DNA of 64,000 nt. It comes from ZLKRG08 sp964654815. Its GTDB lineage: Bacteria; Actinomycetota; Actinomycetes; Nanopelagicales; Nanopelagicaceae. Positions within the stretch are counted from its first letter, which is position 1. Every line of letters begins with the position of its first letter. This document shows, piece by piece, positions 7,896 through 16,589 of the stretch. The stretch spans positions 1-64,000 of the forward strand of contig CAZZLH010000002.1 of the NCBI GenBank assembly GCA_964654815.1, read 5' to 3'. The translations under genes and the position numbers were made by a program. The notes under the pieces were generated by a model. It did no database searches, had not been told where the DNA came from, and saw only the letters and a list, made by a program, of their open reading frames with translations.

Positions 7896-8864
7896 TTACC
7901 TGACTAACCGCCTTGAAGAGGTTATGAAACCTAATCCCCAACTCATCTGCATGGTTAGCAGGATAAAAGGCAAATAAATTCGCTCTATAAGTGATTTTCC
8001 AATCACCATCGCACCAATCAAGAGAAATGCGGCATATGCGATTGCGGGCAAGAAAAAAATTGGATGAACCATGCCAAGTACCAAGGAAATCAAGGTACCA
8101 ATCAAAGTTACGGGTGGCGCCAAATATCTGAGATTTATGGTTCCTTGATGCGTCCGCGTGACAACTCGTCGCCAACGCCCATATTCAAAATACTGCTTAG
8201 CTAATGCACTAAAAGATCTTCGTGGTCGATAAGTCACTGTAAGACGAGGATCAAAGTAGATCTTTCCTCCATTTTTTCTCAATCGATAATTCAATTCCCA
8301 ATCTTGCGCCCTTGTGAAATGCTCATCGAAACCTCCAACGGCAAGTAGCGCATCGCGTTGGAATACACCGAGATAGACCGTATCTACCTCACCTGCTTGG
8401 CCGCCAGTGTGAAACTTTGCTGCGCCTACTCCTAGGGGGCTTCGCATTGCTCCAGCTACCGCTCTCTCAAAAGCGCTCTGACCTTCAGCCGCCATCACGC
8501 CGCCCACATTCACTGCGCCAGTCTCTGCTAGCAGGGAGAGTGCGATAGAGATGTAATCCTTTGGAATATTGGCATGGCCATCAACTCGAACAATTATCGG
8601 AAAGTTGGAGTGCTTGATAGCTAGATTCAAACCAGCAGCAGTCTTGCCGCTTGGATTATCAATCACCTTTACTCTCTCATCTTTCTGCGCGATCGAATTA
8701 GCCAATTCGAGTGTGCGATCTTTTGATGGGCCAACTGCCAAAACTACTTCTAATTGACCTGGATAATCCTGCGCCAAAATGGCGGCTACCGCGCGCTCTA
8801 AATAAAGTTCCTCATTCACGACTGGAAGAATTACTGAGACTGCGCTGAGATTGACCTTTGTCAT
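7896..8864 (-). CDS. Family 2 glycosyltransferase with C-terminal membrane segments
   Basis: 322 residues. The N-terminal GT-A domain shows SVILPVVNEE, the metal-binding VRVDGHA in place of DXD, the acceptor region FDEHFTRAQDWELNYRL (ED-like motif), and RPRRSFSALAKQYFEYGRW. Two to three hydrophobic helices follow at the C-terminus, so the enzyme is held at the inner face of the membrane. The donor and acceptor are unknown. As first gene of the exporter operon it probably helps build the polymer moved by TagGH. It is divergent from the LytR-CpsA-Psr gene, with 47 bp between them. Confidence 0.88.
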   Translation of the reverse strand: MTKVNLSAVSVILPVVNEELYLERAVAAILAQDYPGQLEVVLAVGPSKDRTLELANSIAQKDERVKVIDNPSGKTAAGLNLAIKHSNFPIIVRVDGHANIPKDYISIALSLLAETGAVNVGGVMAAEGQSAFERAVAGAMRSPLGVGAAKFHTGGQAGEVDTVYLGVFQRDALLAVGGFDEHFTRAQDWELNYRLRKNGGKIYFDPRLTVTYRPRRSFSALAKQYFEYGRWRRVVTRTHQGTINLRYLAPPVTLIGTLISLVLGMVHPIFFLPAIAYAAFLLIGAMVIGKSLIERIYLPFILLTMQMSWGLGFITSSRRLVR

Positions 8865-8911
8865 AGCAGGGAAACGCTATCGCGTCGCAGCTACTCTTGT
8901 AGGCTTTCGGC

Positions 8912-10048
8912 GTGAATTCACCTCGTTCAATCAAAATCCTAACTTGGACTTCAATAGGAATTGTCCTAGTTTCTGGATTTGCTTGGTTGGGGCTAGGCAG
9001 AATTAGTGGAGCAATCAGTCGAGTTAGTGTCTTCGATAATTTGAAGAATCGACCTGAGAAGGCATCGAGCGCAGTTAATTACTTGGTGGTCGGATCCGAT
9101 ACCCGTGAAGGACTTACCAAGGCAGAGTTAAAACAACTCCGAGTTGGTTCGGTTAAGTCTGCTGCTGGAGCGCGCTCTGACACCATGATGCTGGTACACA
9201 TCAGTAAATCTCGAGATAAGGCAGTAATCATCTCTTTGCCCCGAGATAGTTTGGTGACCATCCCTGCACACATAGGTCTAGATGGAAAGACTCAAATAAA
9301 CGAGCAACCTGGCAAGCTGAACTCTGCTTTCGCTTGGGGTGGCGCTGCATTACTTACACAGACTTTAGAGAAGAAGATGAATCTACGCATTGACCACTAT
9401 GTAGAGGTTAACTTCGCTGGCTTTAAGAATGTGGTAGATGCACTTGGTGGAATTCAAGTTTGTACGAAGAAAGCAATTAATGACCCTAAGAGCCACTTGG
9501 TATTGGCAGCGGGTGTTCACAATCTTGATGGAATCGAAGCATTGAAATACGTCCGCACTAGAGATTTTGATGGCATGGGAGATCTCGGGCGTATGCAACG
9601 TCAACAACAATTCGTATCTGCAGTTTTCCGAAAAGCCACAAGTTCGGGCGTCCTGCTAAATCCAATAAAAATGAAGAATTTGATCTCTGCCATCTTCAGT
9701 ACTGTCAAGACTGATGAGACCTTAAACCAAGGAGATATCGTGACCTTGGCAAAACAAATAAAGAATTTAACGCCCGGAAAACTGCGCACCTTGACCGTCC
9801 CGCTTGGAAATGCCAATGGTTTCTATGATGGGGTTGGCTCTGTGGTTATCTGGGATGAGATATTGGCCCCAGAATTGTTTGATCGACTTAAGAATGATCT
9901 ACCGATAGTCGATGAAGTAAAGCCAACGCCCAGCACCACAACTGGTGCAAAATCAAAAACCAGCAGTAGCGCCTCTCCTTCACCTTCCATCATCGATAAA
10001 TTTAAGACCCGCACCGCTAGTGAGAATCCTTGCGGTGCGCTCAAGTAG
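8912..10048 (+). CDS. LytR-CpsA-Psr (LCP) family glycopolymer ligase
   Basis: 378 residues: a short cytoplasmic N-terminus, one membrane helix (residues about 10-28), and an extracellular LCP domain with NYLVVGSDTREG, RSDTMMLVHI, ISLPRDSLVTIP, KLNSAFAWGG and YVRTRDFDGMGDLGRMQRQQ. The conserved Arg and Asp residues that bind the polyprenyl pyrophosphate are present. The C-terminal 50 residues are Ser/Thr/Pro-rich and probably disordered. LCP enzymes attach teichoic acid, capsule or arabinogalactan precursors to peptidoglycan, which fits the adjacent exporter operon. The start is GTG at 8912, with TAGGCT exactly 6 nt upstream and no ribosome binding site, suggesting leaderless expression. Confidence 0.9.
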   Translation: MNSPRSIKILTWTSIGIVLVSGFAWLGLGRISGAISRVSVFDNLKNRPEKASSAVNYLVVGSDTREGLTKAELKQLRVGSVKSAAGARSDTMMLVHISKSRDKAVIISLPRDSLVTIPAHIGLDGKTQINEQPGKLNSAFAWGGAALLTQTLEKKMNLRIDHYVEVNFAGFKNVVDALGGIQVCTKKAINDPKSHLVLAAGVHNLDGIEALKYVRTRDFDGMGDLGRMQRQQQFVSAVFRKATSSGVLLNPIKMKNLISAIFSTVKTDETLNQGDIVTLAKQIKNLTPGKLRTLTVPLGNANGFYDGVGSVVIWDEILAPELFDRLKNDLPIVDEVKPTPSTTTGAKSKTSSSASPSPSIIDKFKTRTASENPCGALK

Positions 10049-10061
10049 TTAAACTCCTCTT

Positions 10062-11363
10062 GTGCTGAAGTTATCTGTAGTCGGTACCGGCTACCTAGGA
10101 GCCACCCATGCCGCATGCATGGCTGAACTCGGCTTTCAAGTAATTGGATTAGATAGCGATGCCGAGAAGATAAAAAAATTATCAAATGGCGAATTACCAT
10201 TCTACGAACCTGCGCTACCCGAACTATTGGCAAAGCATGTGAAATCTGGGAGATTGACCTTCACCAGTGATTACACTCAGATTTCCGATTGTGATGTGCA
10301 CTTTATCTGTGTCGGTACGCCCCAAAGAAATGATGGCTTAGCTGCTGATCTGAGTTTTGTTAACTCCGCCTTTGTCGAGGTGGCAAAAGTAGCGAAAGCT
10401 GGCTCATTATTAGTCGGAAAATCGACGGTTCCGGTTGGCACAGCAGAGCAATTAAATAAATCGATGCCTGAGCATCTAGAGCTTGCTTGGAATCCCGAGT
10501 TCTTGCGTGAAGGTTTTGCGGTTGAAGATACGCTCCACCCCAATCGATTGGTTGTGGGTGTCACCTCTGACCGCGCTGAAAGAATATTAAAAGAGGTCTA
10601 CGCCAAGAACCTCGCAGAAGATACGCCTTGGGTCCGAGCTGATCTACCCACCGCCGAGCTCGTTAAAGTTGCAGCTAATTCATTCCTCGCTACGAAGATA
10701 TCTTTCATCAATGCTATGGCTGAGGTCTGCGAGGCAGCAGGTGGTGATGTCACGGTCTTAGCTAAAGCGATCGGATACGACCCCAGAATTGGCCACAGAT
10801 TCCTCCAGGCAGGCATTGGCTTTGGCGGAGGTTGTCTACCGAAAGATATCCGCGCCTTCATGGCTCGAGCAGAAGAGCTCGGCGCATCACCGGCGTTGGA
10901 ATTCTTAAGAGAGATTGACTCGATAAATTTACGAGCGCGTCAAAGAGTTATAGATGTAGTTCGTGCTGAATTGGGAGTTGATCTGAAATCCTTCAAGATC
11001 GCAGTACTTGGTGCGGCATTTAAGCCAGATAGTGATGATGTTCGCGACTCTCCCGCACTGGATATCGCCACACAGATTCATGAAGCTGGCGCTCAAGTTG
11101 TAGTTCATGATCCAAAGGCGATTGAGCCTGCAAAACGACGTTTCCCCGCGCTAAATTTCGCCGAAAGTGTTGAAGCATGTGTCGCCGGCGCGGATCTGAT
11201 CCTTCATCTGACCGAATGGAAGGCATATCGCGAAATAGATCCTGTGGCGCTAAAGAGTCTGGTTCGTAGCCCTCGCATCCTTGATGGACGAAATGCGCTA
11301 GATAGAGATATGTGGCAGGCAGCCGGCTGGGAATTTCACGCGCTCGGTCGCGCTGGAGTGTGA
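10062..11363 (+). CDS. ugd: UDP-glucose 6-dehydrogenase
   Basis: 433 residues. Oxidises UDP-glucose to UDP-glucuronate with two NAD+, supplying uronic acid for envelope polymers. The N-terminal Rossmann motif is VVGTGYLG. The middle part has ICVGTP, GKSTVPVGTA, the WNPEFLREG catalytic segment and the lysine in ELVKVAANSFLATKISFINAMAE. The catalytic cysteine lies in GFGGGCLPKD and the C-terminal UDP-binding domain follows. The start is GTG at 10062, only 13 bp after the LCP gene, so the two are probably cotranscribed. UDP-mannose or UDP-GlcNAc dehydrogenases are the alternatives. Confidence 0.92.
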   Translation: MLKLSVVGTGYLGATHAACMAELGFQVIGLDSDAEKIKKLSNGELPFYEPALPELLAKHVKSGRLTFTSDYTQISDCDVHFICVGTPQRNDGLAADLSFVNSAFVEVAKVAKAGSLLVGKSTVPVGTAEQLNKSMPEHLELAWNPEFLREGFAVEDTLHPNRLVVGVTSDRAERILKEVYAKNLAEDTPWVRADLPTAELVKVAANSFLATKISFINAMAEVCEAAGGDVTVLAKAIGYDPRIGHRFLQAGIGFGGGCLPKDIRAFMARAEELGASPALEFLREIDSINLRARQRVIDVVRAELGVDLKSFKIAVLGAAFKPDSDDVRDSPALDIATQIHEAGAQVVVHDPKAIEPAKRRFPALNFAESVEACVAGADLILHLTEWKAYREIDPVALKSLVRSPRILDGRNALDRDMWQAAGWEFHALGRAGV

Positions 11364-11371
11364 ATGTTGCA

Positions 11372-11773
11372 ATGAGCTTTAATGACCAAACCATTGATCA
11401 AGTTTTGGCTTTGAAAAATTGGGCCGTGGTTGGCCTGGGAAATAATCCAGAGCGGGCTGCTTATCGGGTTGCCAAATTACTGCAAGATAAAGGTCATCGC
11501 ATTGTGCCGGTTTATCCACGAGCCGAGACCGTGCACGGCGAAATGGGCTATAAAACTCTGGCGGAAATCCCATTTCCTATCGATGTGGTGGATTGTTTTG
11601 TTAACTCTAATTTGGTGGGCAAAGTTGTGGATGAGGCAATTGCAATTGGCGCCAAGGCGGTATGGCTTCAATTAGATGTGATAGATGAGGCGGCAGTTGC
11701 CAGAGCAGAGGCAGCTGGACTACTTGCAATTATGGATCGTTGCCCTGCTATCGAATATAAGAAACGAAGCTAA
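11372..11773 (+). CDS. CoA-binding domain protein (YccU-like)
   Basis: About 134 residues with a Rossmann CoA-binding fold of the succinyl-CoA-ligase alpha N-terminal type: NWAVVGLGNNPERAAYRVAKLL, VPVYPR, DVVDCFVNS and CPAIEYKK. Stand-alone proteins of this kind bind CoA but have no assigned reaction. I place the start at ATG 11372; GTG 11360 is the alternative and would overlap the ugd stop. The stop overlaps the convergent purE stop by 4 bp. Confidence 0.85.
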   Translation: MSFNDQTIDQVLALKNWAVVGLGNNPERAAYRVAKLLQDKGHRIVPVYPRAETVHGEMGYKTLAEIPFPIDVVDCFVNSNLVGKVVDEAIAIGAKAVWLQLDVIDEAAVARAEAAGLLAIMDRCPAIEYKKRS

Positions 11774-12276
11774 AACCCAGTCTTCTGAGAGCGTCTGGCT
11801 TTTAACGCAGCGCCTTTAGCTTTAGCCTCTTGATTCAACTCCTTCATAGCGGATTCAACCTTTGATTGGATCTCTTTGTTGGATAGCGCCAAAATTCTGG
11901 CCGCTAAGATTCCTGCATTCTTTGCATTACCAATACCAACTGTTGCTACCGGTACTCCTGCTGGCATCTGCACAATCGATAAGAGTGAATCCATCCCATC
12001 TAAGTTCGAAAGCGGCACTGGAACTCCAATTACTGGAAGCGAAGTAAGTGATGCCACCATTCCAGGTAGATGAGCCGCACCGCCAGCGCCAGCAATGATT
12101 ACTTTGTAACCATTATTTGCGGCGCTTCTTGCAAATTCAGCCATCTCATCGGGCATTCGATGGGCCGAGATCACCTCTGCTGAATAAGAGATGCCAAGCT
12201 CATCAAGTACCTTGGCAGCGCCTTCCATGGTTGGCCAATCAGAGTCAGAACCCATGATGATTGCTACATCATTCAT
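11770..12276 (-). CDS. purE: N5-carboxyaminoimidazole ribonucleotide mutase
   Basis: 168 residues, normal for class I PurE. It converts N5-CAIR to CAIR in purine synthesis. Visible signatures are IIMGSDSDWPTM, the catalytic-histidine region ISAHRMPDEM, and AGAGGAAHLPGMVAS. It is paired with PurK, whose stop overlaps its start by 8 bp, which favours the N5-CAIR mutase assignment over a direct AIR carboxylase. Confidence 0.96.
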   Translation of the reverse strand: MNDVAIIMGSDSDWPTMEGAAKVLDELGISYSAEVISAHRMPDEMAEFARSAANNGYKVIIAGAGGAAHLPGMVASLTSLPVIGVPVPLSNLDGMDSLLSIVQMPAGVPVATVGIGNAKNAGILAARILALSNKEIQSKVESAMKELNQEAKAKGAALKARRSQKTGF

Positions 12277-13378
12277 CTATCTCTCCGCTCATATATGCAA
12301 CCGCGTGTGCTACCTCTTTGCGCAAGTCTACGAGGTTACCTCCGGTCATAGTTACATGACCAATCTTTCGCCCTGGCCTCACAGCTTTGCGATATTGGTG
12401 AAATTTAAGCGCTGGCGTACGTGCCATCAAATGCAAATACGGGCGATACATATCGCTCTTCTCGCCGCCCAGAATGTTGCCCATAACCGCCCAATCCGAA
12501 ATCATCGCAGTATCACCCAAAGGAAGATCCAAGATGGCACGTAAATGTTGTTCGAACTGGCTGGTTATCGATCCCTCAATACTCCAATGTCCTGAGTTAT
12601 GTGGACGAAGCGCCAACTCATTTATAAATAATTTGTCTCCTTTGACGAACATCTCAACCGCCATGACTCCGATAAGTTGAATCTTATTTGCGATCTGTAA
12701 CGCTAATTGCTGTGCTGCCTGAGATTGATCAGAGTTGAATTCTGGGACCGGGGTTATGGTCTCAACACAGATGCCATCACGTTGGACAGTTTTGGTGGGC
12801 GCCCATGTTGCAGCCTGACCATGTGCTGATCTCGCAACCATCACAGCGATTTCGAAGTCAAAATCAATTAGTTCTTCCAAAATCAGTTTTGGGACAGAGC
12901 GTAATAAGTGGTCCAGCTCATCCTTCGAATTTACCCGCCAAACTCCTCTGCCGTCATACCCACCAGAGATAGCTTTGGCTATCGCTGGATATTCCCAATC
13001 AATCGCGCTATCGACCACTTGCCATTTGGGATTTGGTAGTTCAGCCAACTTTTCGCGCATGAGCGCCTTATCTTGTGAGTATTGAAAGGCATCGGAGGTG
13101 GGATAGCACCTGATGCCTTCGCGTTCTAAGGTTCTAATTATTGAGATTGGGATCAACTCGTGTTCGAAGGTGATGAGATCGCAATTAGCTGCGAAGTTCC
13201 TAACCACTGCAAGATCTTTGAAATCACCTACGACATGGGGCGCACTTTGCGCTGCAGAATCTTCTGATGAGTTAGCCAGAGTTATGAGCTCCACACCCAG
13301 AGCAGCAGCTGGCGCCAACATCATCTGCGCTAACTGTCCAGCGCCGATTACTCCTACTTTAGGGAAAGGTCCGCCCAC
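12269..13378 (-). CDS. purK: N5-carboxyaminoimidazole ribonucleotide synthase
   Basis: 369 residues of the ATP-grasp family. It makes N5-CAIR from AIR, bicarbonate and ATP. It opens with VGVIGAGQLAQMM; the ATP-grasp core includes AKAISGGYDGRGVW, LILEELIDFDFEIAVM and INELALRPHNSGHWSIEG. In this frame a TAA stands four codons before the GTG at 13378, so that GTG is the only start at this end. It overlaps the end of the open frame assigned to birA. The adjacent run of N at 13402 means upstream sequence is incomplete, but the PurK core is intact. Confidence 0.93.
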   Translation of the reverse strand: MGGPFPKVGVIGAGQLAQMMLAPAAALGVELITLANSSEDSAAQSAPHVVGDFKDLAVVRNFAANCDLITFEHELIPISIIRTLEREGIRCYPTSDAFQYSQDKALMREKLAELPNPKWQVVDSAIDWEYPAIAKAISGGYDGRGVWRVNSKDELDHLLRSVPKLILEELIDFDFEIAVMVARSAHGQAATWAPTKTVQRDGICVETITPVPEFNSDQSQAAQQLALQIANKIQLIGVMAVEMFVKGDKLFINELALRPHNSGHWSIEGSITSQFEQHLRAILDLPLGDTAMISDWAVMGNILGGEKSDMYRPYLHLMARTPALKFHQYRKAVRPGRKIGHVTMTGGNLVDLRKEVAHAVAYMSGEIDE

Positions 13379-14208
13379 TTGCTCATCTTATGGCTCATCT
13401 TNNNNNNNNNNNNNNNNNNNNNNNNNNNNNNNNNNNNNNNNNNNNNNNNNNNNNNNNNNNNNNNNNNNNNNNNNNNNNNNNNNNNNNNNNNNNNNNNNNN
13501 NACTTCGCGAGAGCGTAGAAGCAATGAGCCATTCTCTGAGATTCCGATTGCCTGATCCTCAATCAATTGACCACCCGGAAGCTCTGCTCTCACTAAATTA
13601 CCGATAGTGGCGCAATTGGCTCGATAATTATCTTTCTCTAGCGGTATCTGCATTATTGAATGGCCCAAATGATTTAGGATCTTGATGAGTAATTGGTTGC
13701 GATCTACCTCACCGAACATATGTAAAGATACCGAATCAGAGATCGGCAGCTCTTCGGTTGATTGAAAGACATTCAACCCAATACCAACAATTACGCCACC
13801 AACTTCGCCGAAATTAATTCGTTCGCTTAATATGCCGCCAACTTTTTTTCCCTCAATTAACAAATCATTTGGCCATTTAAGTTGCACCAGTTTTTGCTGG
13901 AAATATTCATTGATAGCACGAGCTGTTGCTACTCCCGCAATCAAGGGAATCCAATTTATATCTTCCAATATTGGACCAGTTAAATCAATGGCGCAGGAAA
14001 AGGTTAGACCTTTTCGAGGTGGCACTATGAACTTGCGATCCAATCTACCGCGACCTGCACTCTGAAATTCCGCAACCAAAACATCACCTGGATGAAAGTT
14101 ATTCGCCAAATCAATTTGCGTCGAAGTAGTTTCTTCGGTCACGATTACTCGCCAGTATTGCGCAACTTTCGAATTTATCAGCTCAACATTTAGGCCATCA
14201 ATCCCCAT
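13354..14208 (-). CDS. birA: Biotin-acetyl-CoA-carboxylase ligase, interrupted by assembly gap
   Basis: Attaches biotin to the carboxyl-carrier domain of the acyl-CoA carboxylase encoded divergently beside it. The catalytic domain shows EFQSAGRGRLDRKF (GRGR biotinyl-AMP motif), LKWPNDLLIEGKKVGGIL and GVIVGIGLNV. There is no DNA-binding N-terminal domain, so this is a class I enzyme without repressor function. The C-terminal domain is cut by 100 N at 13402-13501 shortly after ENGSLLLRSRE. The open frame beyond the gap may not be genuine BirA, because the true gap length and frame are unknown. The start is only 18 bp from the divergent accD start. Confidence 0.88.
   Translation of the reverse strand: MGIDGLNVELINSKVAQYWRVIVTEETTSTQIDLANNFHPGDVLVAEFQSAGRGRLDRKFIVPPRKGLTFSCAIDLTGPILEDINWIPLIAGVATARAINEYFQQKLVQLKWPNDLLIEGKKVGGILSERINFGEVGGVIVGIGLNVFQSTEELPISDSVSLHMFGEVDRNQLLIKILNHLGHSIMQIPLEKDNYRANCATIGNLVRAELPGGQLIEDQAIGISENGSLLLRSREXXXXXXXXXXXXXXXXXXXXXXXXXXXXXXXXXXKMSHKMSKWADLSLK
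13402..13501. other. Assembly gap (100 N) inside birA
   Basis: Exactly 100 N, the conventional placeholder length. On its left edge GCTCATCTT occurs twice within 21 bp (13381-13389 and 13393-13401), the second copy touching the gap, so a short tandem repeat may have broken the assembly. The missing sequence should hold the end of the BirA C-terminal domain. Confidence 0.95.
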
Positions 14209-14226
14209 AGCAGGTAAGTTAAGTCC
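14209..14226. promoter_or_regulatory. 18-bp divergent start region, birA / accD
   Basis: Only 18 bp separate the birA and accD start codons. On the + strand TAAGTT (14215-14220) stands exactly 6 nt before the accD ATG, and no Shine-Dalgarno sequence fits, which suggests a leaderless accD transcript. On the - strand TAACTT precedes the birA ATG by 7 nt. The -35 regions must lie inside the opposite gene. Confidence 0.4.
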
Positions 14227-15798
14227 ATGAGCAAGGATCTGAGAACCACCGCCGGAAAAATCGAAGATTTACGCGCCCGACTAGATGAAGCGGTGCACGC
14301 CGCTTCTGAAACCGCAGTAACCAAGCAACATGCCAAAGGTAAGTTGACTGCCCGCGAGCGCATCGCTCTGCTGCTAGATGAAGGTTCCTTCCAAGAAATG
14401 GATGAGTTTGCTCGCCATCGCTCCTATTCATTTGGCATGGAGAAATATCGCCCATATGGAGATGGAGTTGTTATTGGCTTTGGCACCATCGATGGTCGCA
14501 GTGTTGCGGTCTACTCGCAAGACTTCACGATCTTTGGCGGCTCACTCGGTGAGGTTATGGCGGAGAAGATTCGAAAGATCATGGAGTTTGCCCTTAAAAA
14601 CGGTATTCCATTAATTGGAATCAATGATTCTGGAGGTGCGCGAATCCAAGAGGGTGTTCAAGCCCTCGGCGGATATGGGCATATATTCAGATTGAACACC
14701 CGAGCTTCGGGTGTAATTCCACAGATCACTTTAGTGCTTGGTCCCTGCGCCGGTGGTGCAGCCTACTCGCCAGCACTTACTGACTTTACTGTTATGGTTA
14801 ATGAGAAGTCATACATGTTTATTACGGGGCCAGATGTAATCAAAACTGTGACTGGCGAAGAAGTTGGGATGGAAGAACTTGGGGGTGCTCATACCCATGC
14901 TTCAAAGACCGGAAATGCCCATTACTTAGCCGAATCTGAAGCAGATGCAATTGATTACGTAAAAGCATTGCTCTCATATTTACCGAGCAACAATATGGAT
15001 GGCGCACCACATCTACCTCCAACTGAAACTTTGGCACGTAAAGCTACTGATAGCGCACTGGATACTTTGATTCCTGATTCACCAAATCAGCCGTACGACA
15101 TGAAGACTGTCATACATGCGCTATTGGATGAAGGTGAATTCTTAGAGGTACATGCAAATTTCGCACCAAATATCATTGTTGGATTTGGCCGAATTGAGGG
15201 CGAGAGCGTAGGAATTATTGCTAATCAACCTCAGCAGTTGGCAGGAACTCTCGATATTGATTCATCGGAGAAGGCGGCGCGGTTCTTGCGTTTCTGCGAC
15301 TCCTTCAATATTCCCATAATTACTCTGGTAGATGTACCCGGTTTCCTGCCGGGAACCGAGCAGGAATGGGATGGCATCATTCGACGCGGTGCTAAATTGC
15401 TATATGCCTATGCCGAAGCCACGGTTCCACTTGTAACGCTAGTGACTCGAAAGGCATATGGTGGCGCTTATATTGTCATGGGTTCTAAGCAAATCGGTGG
15501 CGATGTGGTCTTTGCTTGGCCGACCTCAGAGATTGCCGTCATGGGCGCGCAAGGAGCGGTAAATATCCTTTACCGTAAGGAGATCGCCGAGTCTAAAGAT
15601 CCTGATGCGCTACGCGCCAAATTGGTTGCGGAATACAACGAGAGTTTGGCCAACCCCTACAACGCTGCCGAACGTGGCATTGTTGATGCGGTCATCGAAC
15701 CAAATCAGAGCCGTGAGTACATCACAAAAGTACTCCGAACCTTAAAGACCAAACGCGACTCTTTACCACCTAAGAAACACGGAAACATCCCGCTATGA
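14227..15798 (+). CDS. pccB: Acyl-CoA (acetyl/propionyl) carboxylase carboxyltransferase beta subunit
   Basis: 523 residues of the biotin-dependent carboxyltransferase family, moving carboxyl from carboxybiotin to acetyl- or propionyl-CoA. Both crotonase-like halves are seen: the N half has GINDSGGARIQEGV and LVLGPCAGGAAYSPALTDF; the C half has ITLVDVPGFLPGTEQEWDGIIRRGAKLLYAYAE in part and TRKAYGGAYIVMGSK. The length matches actinobacterial AccD/PccB. Substrate range (acetyl or propionyl) cannot be settled by eye. The operon continues with the epsilon subunit (ATGA overlap), maf and the biotin-carrying alpha subunit, so the full carboxylase is encoded here. Confidence 0.93.
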   Translation: MSKDLRTTAGKIEDLRARLDEAVHAASETAVTKQHAKGKLTARERIALLLDEGSFQEMDEFARHRSYSFGMEKYRPYGDGVVIGFGTIDGRSVAVYSQDFTIFGGSLGEVMAEKIRKIMEFALKNGIPLIGINDSGGARIQEGVQALGGYGHIFRLNTRASGVIPQITLVLGPCAGGAAYSPALTDFTVMVNEKSYMFITGPDVIKTVTGEEVGMEELGGAHTHASKTGNAHYLAESEADAIDYVKALLSYLPSNNMDGAPHLPPTETLARKATDSALDTLIPDSPNQPYDMKTVIHALLDEGEFLEVHANFAPNIIVGFGRIEGESVGIIANQPQQLAGTLDIDSSEKAARFLRFCDSFNIPIITLVDVPGFLPGTEQEWDGIIRRGAKLLYAYAEATVPLVTLVTRKAYGGAYIVMGSKQIGGDVVFAWPTSEIAVMGAQGAVNILYRKEIAESKDPDALRAKLVAEYNESLANPYNAAERGIVDAVIEPNQSREYITKVLRTLKTKRDSLPPKKHGNIPL

Positions 15799-15983
15799 GT
15801 TCTCGTTTTCAGATAATAAGTGGCAATCCAACACCAGAAGAATTGACCATCATCAATCAAATAGTCGCGCAACATAAACGTGTGGTGCGAGAGCCATTTG
15901 TAAAGCGAAGCACTTGGGCGCAGCCACAGATGCGACAGACCATGCCACAAGCCATCCGATTTGGTGCTGGACGAAACATATAA
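15795..15983 (+). CDS. accE: Acyl-CoA carboxylase epsilon subunit
   Basis: A 62-residue small protein overlapping the carboxyltransferase stop by 4 bp. It shows the short pattern of the actinobacterial AccE/PccE family: SGNPTPEELTIINQIVAQ near the N-terminus and a WAQPQMR segment in the second half. The epsilon subunit stabilises the alpha-beta carboxylase complex in actinobacteria and is a phylum marker. The position between accD and maf is the conserved one. Confidence 0.85.
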   Translation: MSSRFQIISGNPTPEELTIINQIVAQHKRVVREPFVKRSTWAQPQMRQTMPQAIRFGAGRNI

Positions 15984-16589
15984 ATGCGTTTGATTCTCGC
16001 CTCTCAATCACCTTCCCGTAAGCGTTTACTTGAGGGCGCCGGCTTACATCCGGAGATACTGGTGAGCCATGTCGATGAGGAGAGTGAGCAATTCAGTTCG
16101 ATGCCTCCGAAAGATATGGTGATCGCACTTGCTATAACCAAAGCCCATACTGTCTTAGATCAAGTATCGGGAGATGCCATCATCATTGCATGTGATTCGA
16201 CTTTCGAATTCGAAGGCGAATCTTTTGGAAAACCTGAGACTGTCGATATCGCAATCGCCCGGGCAAGGCGGCTAAGTGGCAAAACCGGCGTACTCCATAC
16301 GGGGCACTGCATTATTGATACCAAGCAAGGTCGTGAATTAGCCGATCGAATTAGTACCTCAGTAACTTTTGACCAACTCAGTGAAGCTGAGATCAATGAC
16401 TATGTTGCCACTGGAGAACCATTGAAGGTAGCAGGCGGTTTTACTTTGGATGGTTTTAGCTCACCATTTATTTCGGCAATTGATGGTGATTACACCAATG
16501 TAGTGGGGATCTCGATGTCCTATCTGCGAAAGAGCCTGAAGCATTTGGGTTATCCGTGGCCTGTGGTGAAAAGAATGGGAAGATCATGA
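15984..16589 (+). CDS. maf: Maf-like nucleoside triphosphate pyrophosphatase
   Basis: 201 residues. Maf proteins hydrolyse non-canonical or modified nucleoside triphosphates to monophosphates and have been linked to septum control. It starts MRLILASQSPSRKRLLE (the Maf S-x-S-x-x-R-x-x-L loop), with HVDEES, AKAH, ACDSTFEFEG and KPETVDIA, and the second-half AGGFTLDGF. It begins directly after accE and overlaps accA by ATGA at 16586-16589. The specific nucleotide cannot be determined from sequence. Confidence 0.92.
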   Translation: MRLILASQSPSRKRLLEGAGLHPEILVSHVDEESEQFSSMPPKDMVIALAITKAHTVLDQVSGDAIIIACDSTFEFEGESFGKPETVDIAIARARRLSGKTGVLHTGHCIIDTKQGRELADRISTSVTFDQLSEAEINDYVATGEPLKVAGGFTLDGFSSPFISAIDGDYTNVVGISMSYLRKSLKHLGYPWPVVKRMGRS

